Shown here piece by piece: positions 8,683 to 17,090 of a stretch of DNA of 64,000 nt (its first letter is position 1; every line of letters starts with the position of its first letter). The stretch lies in assembly GCA_041649015.1 (NCBI GenBank), contig JBAZNU010000001.1, positions 659,920 through 723,919 on the forward strand, read 5' to 3'. The notes under the pieces were generated by a model. That model was not told where the DNA came from, made no database searches, and saw only the letters and a program-made list of their open reading frames with translations. The translations under genes were made by a program, and so were the position numbers. This DNA is from Ignavibacteria bacterium. Lineage in GTDB: Bacteria; Bacteroidota; Ignavibacteria; Tepidaquicellales; Tepidaquicellaceae.

Positions 8683-9063
8683 AAAATTATAGATTTATTT
8701 TTGTAAAACCTTAATTTATAATAAGATAACGAGTAGTGAAGTATTTTATATTTTCAATTTATGGATATTTATTTTTATATTCAATTTATTTATAAATAAT
8801 ATGGTCCTGTTTTGAATTGAAAGGAGTATATCGTTATAGTTGTAATCTTTATCCTCTGCCACTTAAATTAATTTCAACGTGCCTTCACCCACGCGTTCTT
8901 CACGTCGGACGTGGAGATTGTCTCAAAACAAAGATTTTACAACAAAAACATTAAAAAGGGATTAGATCCCCGATAAAAACATTCGGGGATGACAAGAAAA
9001 AAATAAAAACAATATAAAGAAAGATAGAAATTAGATATTTCTGATGAACAATGTAACTGTTAT

Positions 9064-9086
9064 GGGGCTGAAGCCCCCCTTTTTTA
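9064..9086 (+). terminator. Terminator-like GC hairpin with T run
   Basis: A 5-bp stem, ggggc (9064-9068) with gcccc (9073-9077), is followed on the plus strand by a C/T run ending in seven Ts. No plus-strand gene lies directly upstream, so it may be a repeat-borne hairpin rather than a working terminator. Confidence 0.35.
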
Positions 9087-9115
9087 TCATTTCTTTTATT
9101 CGTTGACTAAGAGCG

Positions 9116-9165
9116 GTAAACGGTGAACTGTAAACAGATAGCAGTAAACGGTGAACTGTAAACTG
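9116..9165. repeat. Two imperfect copies of a gtaaacggtgaactgtaaac repeat
   Basis: The block gtaaacggtgaactgtaaac at about 9116-9135 recurs after 'agatagca' at about 9145-9164. A related phrase, gttaacagtgaactgtatg, lies at 4455-4473. It is part of the dispersed short-repeat background of this genome. Confidence 0.55.
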
Positions 9166-9296
9166 TTTTTATATTTATACGGAGATAACACAAAGATTAC
9201 TTTATTAGAAAGAATTGAAATTTGTGTAGATAGAGGGAATGCAAATTAATTAGACTATAATACTAATAAATTAAATAATCAAAAAAATAAAGAAAG

Positions 9297-10085
9297 CTAT
9301 ATTATATTTATATAATTTGATTTTACATACTCAAATGCTTTGCCTATTTCATATTCAGAGCTATTCATGATAAGGGGTAAGATATCGTTTTGAAAAATAG
9401 GGTCTTCAATTTTAGCACTTAAATTATCAAGAAAATCCTTTTTTGTGATGCTTAAGTTTTCCTTTTCAAGGTAGGCTTTAAATATTTTGATGGTCTTTTC
9501 ATAATTGGGATTTAATTCCCTCGCGATCCATAAGTCGAATAAATCCCTGCCTTTTCTCCTTTGGTATAAGGCGCGGAGTTTTGTTGCGAGCAATTCTTCT
9601 GATGAGAAAGTAATAATATTAGCAGTACCAGTAAACCAATCTGATTTACATTCCCGTTTTAATTTTTTAGTTCCTTCTATTGCAAAATGCTCTCGTGTAT
9701 TGATTTCTATTTTTATTTTCATTTTAGGATTAGGGGGATTCTCTGCGTAATAAGAATATATTAAAGTATTATTATTTTTTGATTTCTTATATTTTGGATT
9801 ACCGGGAATTATTCGTCTTAATATTTTTCTAAGTTCAGTGAGGATATTTCCGATGTCACCAGTTTTAATCTGTACAAAATCTAAATCTTCCGAATATCTG
9901 TGAGAGCCTTTAAGAAAAAGTTTGTGTAAAGCAGTTCCTCCTCTGAAAGCTAAATTATCAGAGATTATTTCACTTGAATATAGTTCTATAAGCAGTCTTG
10001 ATAATATTAAATCCTGCTCTACAAATTCATCCTGCCGCCAGGGTGAATTGATTTTCCATTGGTCTATGTAAGCTTTAGGGAGCAA
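9297..10085 (-). CDS. abiEii: AbiEii-family nucleotidyltransferase toxin
   Basis: A 262-residue AbiEii/AbiGii toxin, the nucleotidyltransferase part of a type IV toxin-antitoxin or abortive infection pair. The signature GGTALHK is at 49-55 and the metal-binding SEDLDF at 65-70 follows RY, giving the nucleotidyltransferase core. The downstream EELLATKLRALYQR and RKGRDLFDLW segments are further family motifs. Characterised relatives transfer nucleotides to RNA, notably tRNA, and stop growth. The start overlaps the end of the antitoxin gene by 11 bases, typical of translational coupling. All motifs are intact, so the toxin is probably active. A possible autoregulatory palindrome lies upstream of the pair at 10889-10929. 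Confidence 0.9.
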   Translation of the reverse strand: MLPKAYIDQWKINSPWRQDEFVEQDLILSRLLIELYSSEIISDNLAFRGGTALHKLFLKGSHRYSEDLDFVQIKTGDIGNILTELRKILRRIIPGNPKYKKSKNNNTLIYSYYAENPPNPKMKIKIEINTREHFAIEGTKKLKRECKSDWFTGTANIITFSSEELLATKLRALYQRRKGRDLFDLWIARELNPNYEKTIKIFKAYLEKENLSITKKDFLDNLSAKIEDPIFQNDILPLIMNSSEYEIGKAFEYVKSNYINII

Positions 10086-10884
10086 TGAATTCTTCCCAGT
10101 TTATGTTTTCAATGATTTTCCATTTTTCTGACCGCGACAGATTATTTTCGGTTTTATTTCCTAACCGAGATAAAGGAATATAAGCAGTTGCTTTTTTAGA
10201 ATATTCATACAGAGGATTAATTAATTCTGCTGCTTCGAGCTTTTCGAGAATAAAACCAAGACGTTGTATATAGGTTACTTCTAAATTATTCTTTAGTAAA
10301 TTTTTTATATCACTTATTTTGAGTTGAGAGAGCATATCTGAAATTATAAGAAAAATATTGCTGATAGTACCGCTTTCATGTTCGTATTTAATTAAATCGT
10401 AAGCAGTAAGTGCCGGTGAAGAATAATTAATATAGCCATAACCTCCTTTTTGCCTGATAATGCAGTATTCTGGGAAATATTTTTTCTTTTGGAAATTAAT
10501 TCCTTGCAGAATATTCTTCGGAGTATGAATCTGCTTATCAACAATTACCTGAAAAACCAAGGAACGGAAGTGAGCAGTGCCGTAAAAAGCGGCGGCGGAT
10601 AATAAGCCGGTGTAATAATTAATCTTTCTATAATTCATCAGTTGTTCAATAAAATCTGCCGGCGGTATATTTCCTGAATCCTTTTCTGAAGGGGAATAAA
10701 TAGCATAAAAACCTTCTGACAAGTTTTTTATCATTTTTCTGCTGACAGAATATTTAATATACTGTTTAGCAGCGTTTTTATTATTGCCTTTAAAATTTAC
10801 CAATTCTTTAAAGGAAAAGGTTTTTCTACCGTTTTTAAGGTTAAATTCTATAAAATCAATATTTAAGTTCTTATTATAGCTCAT
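10075..10884 (-). CDS. abiEi: AbiEi-family antitoxin, putative transcriptional autorepressor
   Basis: A 269-residue partner of the AbiEii toxin. The N-terminal part (about 5-70) has the winged-helix character of AbiEi antitoxins, with FSFKELVNFKG and a KQYIKYSVSRKMI helix. The middle and C-terminal parts contain the family's YTGLLSAAAFYG and SSPALTAYDLI blocks. AbiEi neutralises the toxin indirectly and represses its own promoter. Consistent with that, a symmetric inverted repeat lies only 5 bases upstream of the ATG. The gene overlaps the toxin gene by 11 bases. The pair lies 0.6 kb from mcrBC and forms a small defence island with it. Confidence 0.85.
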   Translation of the reverse strand: MSYNKNLNIDFIEFNLKNGRKTFSFKELVNFKGNNKNAAKQYIKYSVSRKMIKNLSEGFYAIYSPSEKDSGNIPPADFIEQLMNYRKINYYTGLLSAAAFYGTAHFRSLVFQVIVDKQIHTPKNILQGINFQKKKYFPEYCIIRQKGGYGYINYSSPALTAYDLIKYEHESGTISNIFLIISDMLSQLKISDIKNLLKNNLEVTYIQRLGFILEKLEAAELINPLYEYSKKATAYIPLSRLGNKTENNLSRSEKWKIIENINWEEFIAP

Positions 10885-10888
10885 ATAA

Positions 10889-10929
10889 CGTATTAGTCAG
10901 GTGTCATTTATTGACACTTCAATAATACG
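10889..10929. promoter_or_regulatory. Candidate AbiEi operator: two-arm palindrome
   Basis: Two nested pairs of arms share one centre at 10909: cgtatta (10889-10895) with taatacg (10923-10929), and gtgtca (10901-10906) with tgacac (10912-10917). The site begins 5 bases upstream of the abiEi start codon. AbiEi proteins are known to bind inverted repeats in their own promoters, so this is the natural operator candidate. The symmetry is seen in the sequence; the function is inferred. Confidence 0.6.
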
Positions 10930-11065
10930 ATATATAAAGCTAAAAAGAAAGTAAAATATAAGAAATTTTCCTTGTTGGTGTTAATTACAGATAGATTGGG
11001 ATGTTCTAAAGAGAATAAAAAAATGAGATTACTTTGGACGATGAGATGTAATTTTATATGGAATA

Positions 11066-11084
11066 CCTGTCTGCGCCAGGCAGG
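11066..11084. repeat. REP-like CAGGCAGG hairpin
   Basis: cctgtctg (11066-11073) pairs with caggcagg (11077-11084) with one G-T pair, around a 3-base loop. A related perfect 14-bp palindrome, cctgcctaggcagg, lies at 18331-18344, indicating a dispersed palindromic repeat. Confidence 0.55.
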
Positions 11085-11159
11085 CCTGACGGCATTCGTT
11101 TGTTTTTGTGGATTGTTTGCTACCGATCTTAAATCCCTATGGGATTTAAGAGAGGAGAG

Positions 11160-11580
11160 GAGAGATAGCGGACGGTAAAGATAGCGTTCAGCGTTCAGCG
11201 GACGAAAGAGACAAGATATAGCGTTTAGCAGCGGACAGCGGATGGAAGAGATAGCGTACGGTAAAGACAGCGTTCAGCGTTCAGCGTTAAGCGTACAGAA
11301 GAGATAACGGACGGTAAAGATAGCGTTTAGCGTACAGCGTTCAGCGGATGGTAAAGATAGCGTACAGCGTTCAGCGAACAGAAGAGATAGCGAACAGCGA
11401 GCAGCGGAGAGCGTACGAAAGAGAAAGCGTTCAGCGGACAGCAGAGAGGAGAGCAGTGGACAGCGGACGGAAGAGACAAGATATAGCGTACAGAAGAGAC
11501 AGCGAACAGCGTACAGCGTACAGAGGAGATAACGTAAGGCAAAGACAGCGTACAGCTTACAGAAAAACAGCGTATTGAAA
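11160..11580. repeat. Degenerate heptamer (AGCGNNN) repeat array
   Basis: Over about 420 bp the plus strand is built from 7-base units AGCGTTC, AGCGTAC, AGCGGAC and AGCGAAC, in runs of two to four. The runs are punctuated by spacers such as ggaagagat, ggtaaagat and gaaagagaca. The strand is strongly purine-rich. The same vocabulary, reverse-complemented, fills 60430-60865, and short fragments occur at 3960-3978 and in actB. Open frames across it are low-complexity translations of the repeat and are not genes. Confidence 0.85.
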
Positions 11581-11749
11581 AATAGACACAAAAATTATTT
11601 AGAGAAAATGAGAGGATATACCGAGATTTTTTGTTCAAATTAATGTTGGAACAAAGGAATTTTTGACTTCCAAATTATAAAAAATTTAAATAATTTACCG
11701 CCAATTAAATTCAATTTATTTTAAATGATTATTTGTCTAAATTTTGTAC

Positions 11750-12331
11750 ATGAATAAATATTTACTCGATTACAACCTGAAGGTGCGTTTACCCATAATT
11801 GTATTTGTGGTTTTAGCTGTATTTGCAATTACATATTACGCGTCTTATGCCGAGCGGAACAGCATCGGTTACACACCGGAGCAGCCGGTAAAGTTTTCGC
11901 ATAAATTACACGCAGGAAACATGCAGATAGACTGTAAATACTGTCATACGGCAGTAGATAAATCAAGGAATGCAAGCATTCCGTCGGTTGATATGTGCAT
12001 GAACTGCCATTCACTCGCAAGAACAGACAGGCCGGAAATCCAGAAGCTTTCGGGTTATTACGTGGATAATAAACCGCTTGAATGGAACAGGATTCATAAG
12101 GTACCGCAGTTTGTTTATTTTAATCACAGTTCACATGTGAATAAAAAGATAGACTGTATTAACTGTCATGGAGACGTTGCAAAGATGGAGGTTGCCGGAC
12201 AGACAAACTCATTTACGATGGGAGCTTGTTTAACCTGTCACAGACAGCCGGAGAAGATGATAAGCAATTATGATGCGATAAAAGAGAACCTTAAAAAGGG
12301 ACCTGAAAACTGTGCGGCTTGTCACCGATAG
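11750..12331 (+). CDS. actA: Alternative complex III pentahaem cytochrome c subunit ActA
   Basis: A membrane-anchored pentahaem cytochrome, first subunit of the quinol:cytochrome c oxidoreductase known as alternative complex III (ACIII). One transmembrane helix (about 13-33) anchors a periplasmic domain with five CxxCH sites, at 62-66, 83-87, 136-140, 160-164 and 188-192, the number expected for ActA. Extra His residues (KFSHKLH, FNHSSH) are likely distal ligands. I start at ATG 11750; a TTG at 11744 would add two residues and is less convincing. It opens a long plus-strand operon continuing with the other act genes and a cytochrome oxidase. Upstream is AT-rich DNA after the heptamer array. 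Confidence 0.92.
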   Translation: MNKYLLDYNLKVRLPIIVFVVLAVFAITYYASYAERNSIGYTPEQPVKFSHKLHAGNMQIDCKYCHTAVDKSRNASIPSVDMCMNCHSLARTDRPEIQKLSGYYVDNKPLEWNRIHKVPQFVYFNHSSHVNKKIDCINCHGDVAKMEVAGQTNSFTMGACLTCHRQPEKMISNYDAIKENLKKGPENCAACHR

Positions 12332-12364
12332 AAAGAAATTAACTTTCCAAAGAATAATATAACA

Positions 12365-12613
12365 ATGAAAAATTTTGAGAGTCTTAAAGAGGCAAAACCA
12401 AAGTCAGGACTAAAGTCAGGGATTGAAAGAAAGCAATTTATGTATTCAGCAGGTTTGCTGGCATTAGGCGGATTTCTTCTTGCTAAATTTCCAATAAAAT
12501 TTATATCGAAACGGGCAGAAAATTTATACAGTTCAGAGAAGAAGATTCAACTAAAGTCAAGGGTGATGGAAAATCCCGAGTCAGTGAAAAGAATTAACGC
12601 AACTAAAGTCTGA
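12365..12613 (+). CDS. Small single-helix membrane protein in the ACIII operon
   Basis: 82 residues with a basic N-terminal region (KSGIERKQ), one hydrophobic helix at about 27-45 (YSAGLLALGGFLLAKFP), and a basic C-terminal tail. It lies between actA and actB with short gaps (33 and 29 bases), so it is surely co-transcribed. I recognise no family. It could be a small structural subunit of the complex, since ACIII preparations from other bacteria contain additional small membrane subunits, or an assembly factor. It has no haem or iron-sulfur motif. Confidence 0.7.
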   Translation: MKNFESLKEAKPKSGLKSGIERKQFMYSAGLLALGGFLLAKFPIKFISKRAENLYSSEKKIQLKSRVMENPESVKRINATKV

Positions 12614-12627
12614 TAGTGCAGAAAGTG

Positions 12628-12634
12628 AAAGGAG
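12628..12634 (+). promoter_or_regulatory. Shine-Dalgarno supporting a TTG start for actB
   Basis: aaaggag lies 8 bases before the TTG at 12643. No ATG is available at a suitable distance, so this site decides the start of actB. Confidence 0.7.
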
Positions 12635-12642
12635 TTTAAATT

Positions 12643-15600
12643 TTGTCAGAATTAAAGCCAAGCAAAGATATTAATTACTGGAGAGGGTTTAAGGAATTAA
12701 ATAACGACCCTGAGTTTTTGAAGGCGAAAGAAGATGAGTTTGAAGAGAAATCACTCAGTGATAAGCCGACAGAATTCGGTACATCTTTAAGCAGGAGAAC
12801 TTTTTTAGCGCTGATGGCTTCATCAGCAGCGCTTGCTGCAACAGGATGTTCAAACTACAGGGATAAGGGTGCTATAATTCCTTACAACAAAAAGCCGGAG
12901 AGCATTACTATCGGGATTCCGAATTTTTATGCATCTACGTGTACTGCCTGTCCGAATGCCTGCGGTATTTTAATCAAGACGAGAGAAGGAAGGCCTATAA
13001 AAATTGACGGCAACCCCGAACACCCTATAAACAAAGGAAAGATATGCGCTACGGGTCAGGCGAGCATAATGAACCTGTACGAGCCGAACAGATTGAAAGA
13101 ACCGATGGTAAAAAGCGGAAATGCCTTTACAACATTGAACTGGCTTGATGCGGATACGAAGATAATTGATGAGCTTACCAAGACGGCTGCAGCGGGAAAA
13201 GAGATTTCAGTTATTTCACATACAATAACATCACCGACAACAAAACTTTTATTCGAAGATTTTGCGAAGAAATATACAACGGCTAAATTCTATTCATACG
13301 AACTTATTAACAACAGCAACAAGCTAAACGCGATAAAAAAGAGCTTCGGCAAGGACGGTCTGCCTGTTGTGAAATGGAATGAAGCGAAGATAATACTTTC
13401 TCTTGAGTCGGATTTCCTTGGCAAGGAAGGCAATTTTGTTGAGGCGCAGAGACTTTACACAGAAAGACGCGACGTGATGAAAAGACAGCGTTCAGCTGAC
13501 AGCGGACAGGAAAGAAAGGAATTTAATAAACTGTATGTTGTTGAGGGCGGATTCAGTTTAACCGGTGCGAATTCAGACTACAGGATAAAACTCAGAACGG
13601 ATGCGATTGAAGAGTTTGCTTACGCGATTATGAATGCTTTAACGGACAATAATACGGCACTCGATGAAATAATAAAGAAATACAACCTTAAGAAAGAAGT
13701 TATAACTTCTCTTGTTGAAGATTTAAAGAAAAACAAGACAGAATCGTTTGTAACAGCAGGGCAAAACCTTCCCGAATCAACACATATAGCAGTTAACAAG
13801 CTTAATGATATGCTTGGCACGACTGTTTATACGAAGGATAGTTTTTCGTTTCCCGTAGTACCGCTATCGGCAAAGACGGACATTGAGGCACTCTTAGGAA
13901 AAATGAATTCAGGAGGCGTAGGTGCGGTAATACACTATGATTCAAATCCTGTTTATCACTTCTCACCGGATTACAAATATGCGGAGGCGCTTAAGAAGGT
14001 TAATCTTGTTATAACGCTTTCAGAGACGGCAAACGAAACAAGCGAGCTGAGCAACTATACGCTTGCGATACACCATAACTTTGAAGCATGGGGCGACCAT
14101 AAAGTAAGAACAGGTGTAATGAGTATGCAGCAACCCGTGATTGCGCCTATTTATAAGACCAGACAGAAAGAGGCAATTCTCCTGAACTGGCTTGCGGAGA
14201 AACCGGATGTTTTCAACGAAGGAATGTATTTGAACTATTTGAAAACGAACTGTGAAAAAACAGTATATCCTTCGTCAGGTTCAAAAGACAATTTCAAGAA
14301 CTTCTGGACACATTCACTTCATGACGGGGTAATAACAACAAATGAGGTGTTTGATGCAGCGTTGAGTTTTAAGCCGGAAGGTTTTTCTTCAACACCTGTG
14401 CTGAAAGCTTCAGCGAACACGGTACTGATGCTTAACGGCAGTAACTATTTGTACGACGGAAGGTTTGCAAACAACGGATGGCTTCAGGAGCTTCCGAACC
14501 CAATTACAAAAGTTGTATGGGATAACTATGCAGCGGTATCGCAAGACTTTGCAGAACAGATTGGCGTAAAATCAAATGACATGATTGAAATAACGGCAGG
14601 CGGGAAAACTTTAACCGCACCCGTTATGGTACAGCCCGGGATGGCAAGCGGGGTTGTTACGCTTGACCTTGGTTACGGCAGAACGAATGCAGGTCCGATT
14701 GGAAACGGAGTAGGAGTAAACACAATAAATCTTATTTCAAAAAACGTCCCTGTTTCCGAATGGCTTTACAATGATGTAAAGGTGAGCAAGGCAACCGGAA
14801 CGCACGAATTAGTTTCAACACAGGAGCATTATCCGATAGACAACGAAAGATACAATGATATACATTTAAAAAGGGAAATAATACGCGAGGGTGTTTACGA
14901 AGAATATGTAAAGAATCCGAAGTTCTTAAAAGAAGAAATCGGTGAAGTAAAACTTTTCAACATTGTTCCATCTTATGAATTTACAACATACAAATGGGCA
15001 ATGTCTATCGACTTAAATAAATGCACGGGCTGCAATTACTGTGTTGCAGCATGCAACGTAGAGAACAACATTCCCGTTGTCGGCAAGGAGCAGGTTGGCA
15101 AGAACCGTGAGATGATGTGGATGCGAATTGACAGGTATTACAACGGACATTCCGACGATCCTTCAATTTCGTTCCAGCCGATGCTTTGCCAGCATTGCGA
15201 CAATGCACCTTGCGAGAACGTCTGTCCTGTAGCGGCGACAAATCACAGCTTTGACGGTCTGAACCAGATGGCTTACAACAGATGCGTTGGCACAAGGTAC
15301 TGCTCTAACAACTGTCCGTACAAGGTCAGAAGGTTTAACTACTTTAACTTCAGGGATAATCTTGCAGATGCATATTATGAAAGCGATTCAATAGGGTTGA
15401 TGAACAATCCTGAAGTTACGGTTCGTTCAAGAGGCGTAATGGAAAAGTGCACATTTTGCGTACAAAGAATCATGGACGAAAAACAACACGCAACAGAGCA
15501 GGGAAGAAATATTAATGGTGACAACGTAATAACAGCGTGTCAGGAAGCTTGTCCCACGAATGCAATAGTATTCGGAGACCTGACGAAGAAAGAATCAGAT

Positions 15601-15717
15601 ATTGCAAAATACAGAGAGCATGAACTTGGTTATCACGTTCTGGAAGAAATAAACGTGAGGCCAAACGTTACTTATATAGCTAAACTTAGAAATATAAAAC
15701 CGGAGAAAAAAGCGTAG
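12643..15717 (+). CDS. actB: ACIII molybdopterin-oxidoreductase-like iron-sulfur subunit ActB
   Basis: A 1024-residue large periplasmic subunit of alternative complex III. It begins at TTG with a good Shine-Dalgarno. A twin-arginine signal, SRRTFL (50-55), runs into a hydrophobic stretch and a lipobox-like LAATGC (Cys69). The N-terminal half is a molybdopterin-oxidoreductase-like domain with a 4Fe-4S site at Cys100, Cys103, Cys107 and Cys135. The C-terminal part from about 790 is a ferredoxin-like domain with four Cys clusters (CTGCNYC, CQHCDNAPC, CVGTRYCSNNC, CTFCVQR with ACQEACP). ACIII ActB proteins are thought to lack a working molybdenum cofactor. Residues 280-292 (KRQRSADSGQER region) are encoded by a heptamer-repeat fragment inserted in frame. 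The stop overlaps the actC start by one base. Confidence 0.93.
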   Translation: MSELKPSKDINYWRGFKELNNDPEFLKAKEDEFEEKSLSDKPTEFGTSLSRRTFLALMASSAALAATGCSNYRDKGAIIPYNKKPESITIGIPNFYASTCTACPNACGILIKTREGRPIKIDGNPEHPINKGKICATGQASIMNLYEPNRLKEPMVKSGNAFTTLNWLDADTKIIDELTKTAAAGKEISVISHTITSPTTKLLFEDFAKKYTTAKFYSYELINNSNKLNAIKKSFGKDGLPVVKWNEAKIILSLESDFLGKEGNFVEAQRLYTERRDVMKRQRSADSGQERKEFNKLYVVEGGFSLTGANSDYRIKLRTDAIEEFAYAIMNALTDNNTALDEIIKKYNLKKEVITSLVEDLKKNKTESFVTAGQNLPESTHIAVNKLNDMLGTTVYTKDSFSFPVVPLSAKTDIEALLGKMNSGGVGAVIHYDSNPVYHFSPDYKYAEALKKVNLVITLSETANETSELSNYTLAIHHNFEAWGDHKVRTGVMSMQQPVIAPIYKTRQKEAILLNWLAEKPDVFNEGMYLNYLKTNCEKTVYPSSGSKDNFKNFWTHSLHDGVITTNEVFDAALSFKPEGFSSTPVLKASANTVLMLNGSNYLYDGRFANNGWLQELPNPITKVVWDNYAAVSQDFAEQIGVKSNDMIEITAGGKTLTAPVMVQPGMASGVVTLDLGYGRTNAGPIGNGVGVNTINLISKNVPVSEWLYNDVKVSKATGTHELVSTQEHYPIDNERYNDIHLKREIIREGVYEEYVKNPKFLKEEIGEVKLFNIVPSYEFTTYKWAMSIDLNKCTGCNYCVAACNVENNIPVVGKEQVGKNREMMWMRIDRYYNGHSDDPSISFQPMLCQHCDNAPCENVCPVAATNHSFDGLNQMAYNRCVGTRYCSNNCPYKVRRFNYFNFRDNLADAYYESDSIGLMNNPEVTVRSRGVMEKCTFCVQRIMDEKQHATEQGRNINGDNVITACQEACPTNAIVFGDLTKKESDIAKYREHELGYHVLEEINVRPNVTYIAKLRNIKPEKKA
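13481..13519 (+). repeat. Heptamer-repeat fragment inside actB
   Basis: The sequence agacagcgttcagctgacag continues as cggacaggaaagaaag, the same vocabulary as the 11160-11580 array (gacagcg, ttcagc, gacagcgg, gaaag spacer). Here it lies within the coding frame of actB, adding about 12 hydrophilic residues before NKLYVVEGGFSLTG. Confidence 0.75.
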
Positions 15718-17090
15718 TGAGTACAATTGATTACACACAAGAATTACCAGCTGTTGAAGGCAGACCTTCTGCAAAGTCTATTGATGATGTAATATCAAAT
15801 CCGCTTGATACAAAACCCGGCAAACTCTGGAAAGTTTTAATTACCATTACATCGCTGATGCTTCTTACAGGCTCGGCGGCTCTGGGATGGACTTTTTACA
15901 AGGGTATCGGAGTATGGGGCAACAATAATCCTGTCGGCTGGGGTTTTGACATCGTCAATTTTGTGTTCTGGGTTGGTATAGGTCACGCAGGAACACTTAT
16001 CTCGGCAATTTTATTTTTGCTGAGGCAAAAATGGAGAACCGGCATAGCAAGGTTTGCGGAAGCGATGACGATATTTGCTGTTATGTGCGCGGGCATATTT
16101 CCTGCGATACACACGGGAAGGGCGTGGCTTGACGGATATTTATTCCCTTACCCGAATGCGAATCATATCTGGGTAAACTTTACATCGCCGTTATTATGGG
16201 ACGTGTTTGCGGTTTCGACATACTTTACTGTATCGCTTGTTTTCTGGTATATAGGTTTAATGCCTGACTTTGCTACGCTCCGGGACAGAACAACGAGCAA
16301 ATTTAAGAAAATAATTTACACAGTATTCAGTCTTGGCTGGAGGCATTCCTCACGACACTGGCAGCATTACGAAAAGGCATACATGATACTTGCAGGATTT
16401 GCGACACCGCTCGTTCTTTCGGTGCACACAATCGTATCTTTTGACTTTGCCGTATCGGTTATTCCCGGATGGCATACAACAATCTTCCCGCCGTACTTCG
16501 TTGCGGGTGCAGTGTTCTCGGGGTTTGCGATGGTACAGAACGTGTTAATATTCGTAAGGCAGGCGTTTAATTTAAAACATATTATTACGATAAACCATCT
16601 TGAGAAGATGAATCAGATAATGCTGCTTACAGGAACGATAGTAGGATATGCATACGCGATGGAATTCTTTATAGCTTGGTACAGCGGGAATCAGTTTGAA
16701 ACTTTCACTTTTATCAATCGTGCTCTCGGACCTTATGCATGGGCGTACTGGACGATGGTTTCGTGCAACGTGATTTTCCCTCAACTTTTCTGGTTTAAGA
16801 AAATACGAAGAGCAATAATTCCAATGTTCATATTAGGAATTATTGTAAATATAGGCATGTGGTTTGAAAGATTTGTTATTATAGTAACATCGCTTTCACG
16901 TGACTATCTGCCTTCAAGCTGGGGAATGTACACACCTACAATTTACGACTTCGGAATACTGATGATGTCATTCGGTCTGTTCTTTACGCTTGTACTGCTG
17001 TTTGTGAAAGGACTACCGTCTGTTTCAATTGCGGAAGTAAAGGCGGTTATTGACGGTGCACAGCCTTCGCATAAAGGAGGGCATCACTAA
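15717..17090 (+). CDS. actC: ACIII NrfD-like integral membrane subunit ActC
   Basis: A 457-residue polytopic membrane protein of the NrfD/PsrC family and the main quinol-interacting membrane subunit of alternative complex III. About ten hydrophobic helices can be counted. Conserved features include the GIGHAGTLISAIL segment, the IHTGRAWL segment and the SVHTIVSFDFAVSVIPGWH segment with His residues typical of ActC. A His-rich C-terminus (SHKGGHH) ends the protein. The start is GTG at 15717, overlapping the actB stop by one base. The stop overlaps the next start by one base (TAATG), and an aaaggagg Shine-Dalgarno sits within the 3' end. Tight packing indicates translational coupling. Confidence 0.94.
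   Translation: MSTIDYTQELPAVEGRPSAKSIDDVISNPLDTKPGKLWKVLITITSLMLLTGSAALGWTFYKGIGVWGNNNPVGWGFDIVNFVFWVGIGHAGTLISAILFLLRQKWRTGIARFAEAMTIFAVMCAGIFPAIHTGRAWLDGYLFPYPNANHIWVNFTSPLLWDVFAVSTYFTVSLVFWYIGLMPDFATLRDRTTSKFKKIIYTVFSLGWRHSSRHWQHYEKAYMILAGFATPLVLSVHTIVSFDFAVSVIPGWHTTIFPPYFVAGAVFSGFAMVQNVLIFVRQAFNLKHIITINHLEKMNQIMLLTGTIVGYAYAMEFFIAWYSGNQFETFTFINRALGPYAWAYWTMVSCNVIFPQLFWFKKIRRAIIPMFILGIIVNIGMWFERFVIIVTSLSRDYLPSSWGMYTPTIYDFGILMMSFGLFFTLVLLFVKGLPSVSIAEVKAVIDGAQPSHKGGHH

Larger units (their letters stand above)
8683..9296. other. 614-bp non-coding region with hairpins and repeat remnants
   Basis: No credible gene is present. It contains a short palindrome cacgtc-g-gacgtg (8901-8913), an 8-bp hairpin atccccga/tcggggat (8968-8992) related to one at 36110-36134, a GC hairpin followed by Ts (9064-9086), and imperfect direct repeats of gtaaacggtgaactgtaaac (9116-9165). 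These look like repeat debris around the defence genes rather than regulatory DNA. Confidence 0.5.
10930..11749. other. 820-bp non-coding region dominated by a heptamer repeat array
   Basis: The region between the AbiE pair and the respiratory operon. The left part (10930-11159) has a CAGGCAGG hairpin at 11066-11084 and no gene I can support. The middle is the repeat array. The right part (11585-11749) is very AT-rich and must contain the promoter of the respiratory operon, though no clear consensus could be assigned. Confidence 0.5.

Noticed and set aside
10972..11178. A 68-codon plus-strand frame left of the heptamer array
   Set aside because: It runs through a REP-like hairpin and into the repeat array; its composition is unlike neighbouring genes.
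11274..11638. Open reading frames across the heptamer array on both strands, and likewise at 60401-60821
   Set aside because: They are translations of the repeat (runs of Arg, Ser, Leu and Cys) with no start-site signal or family similarity.
16899..16910. Partial parS-like sequence tttcacgtgac in actC
   Set aside because: Only one half and the core of the 16-bp parS consensus are present and it is inside a conserved gene, so chance is more likely.
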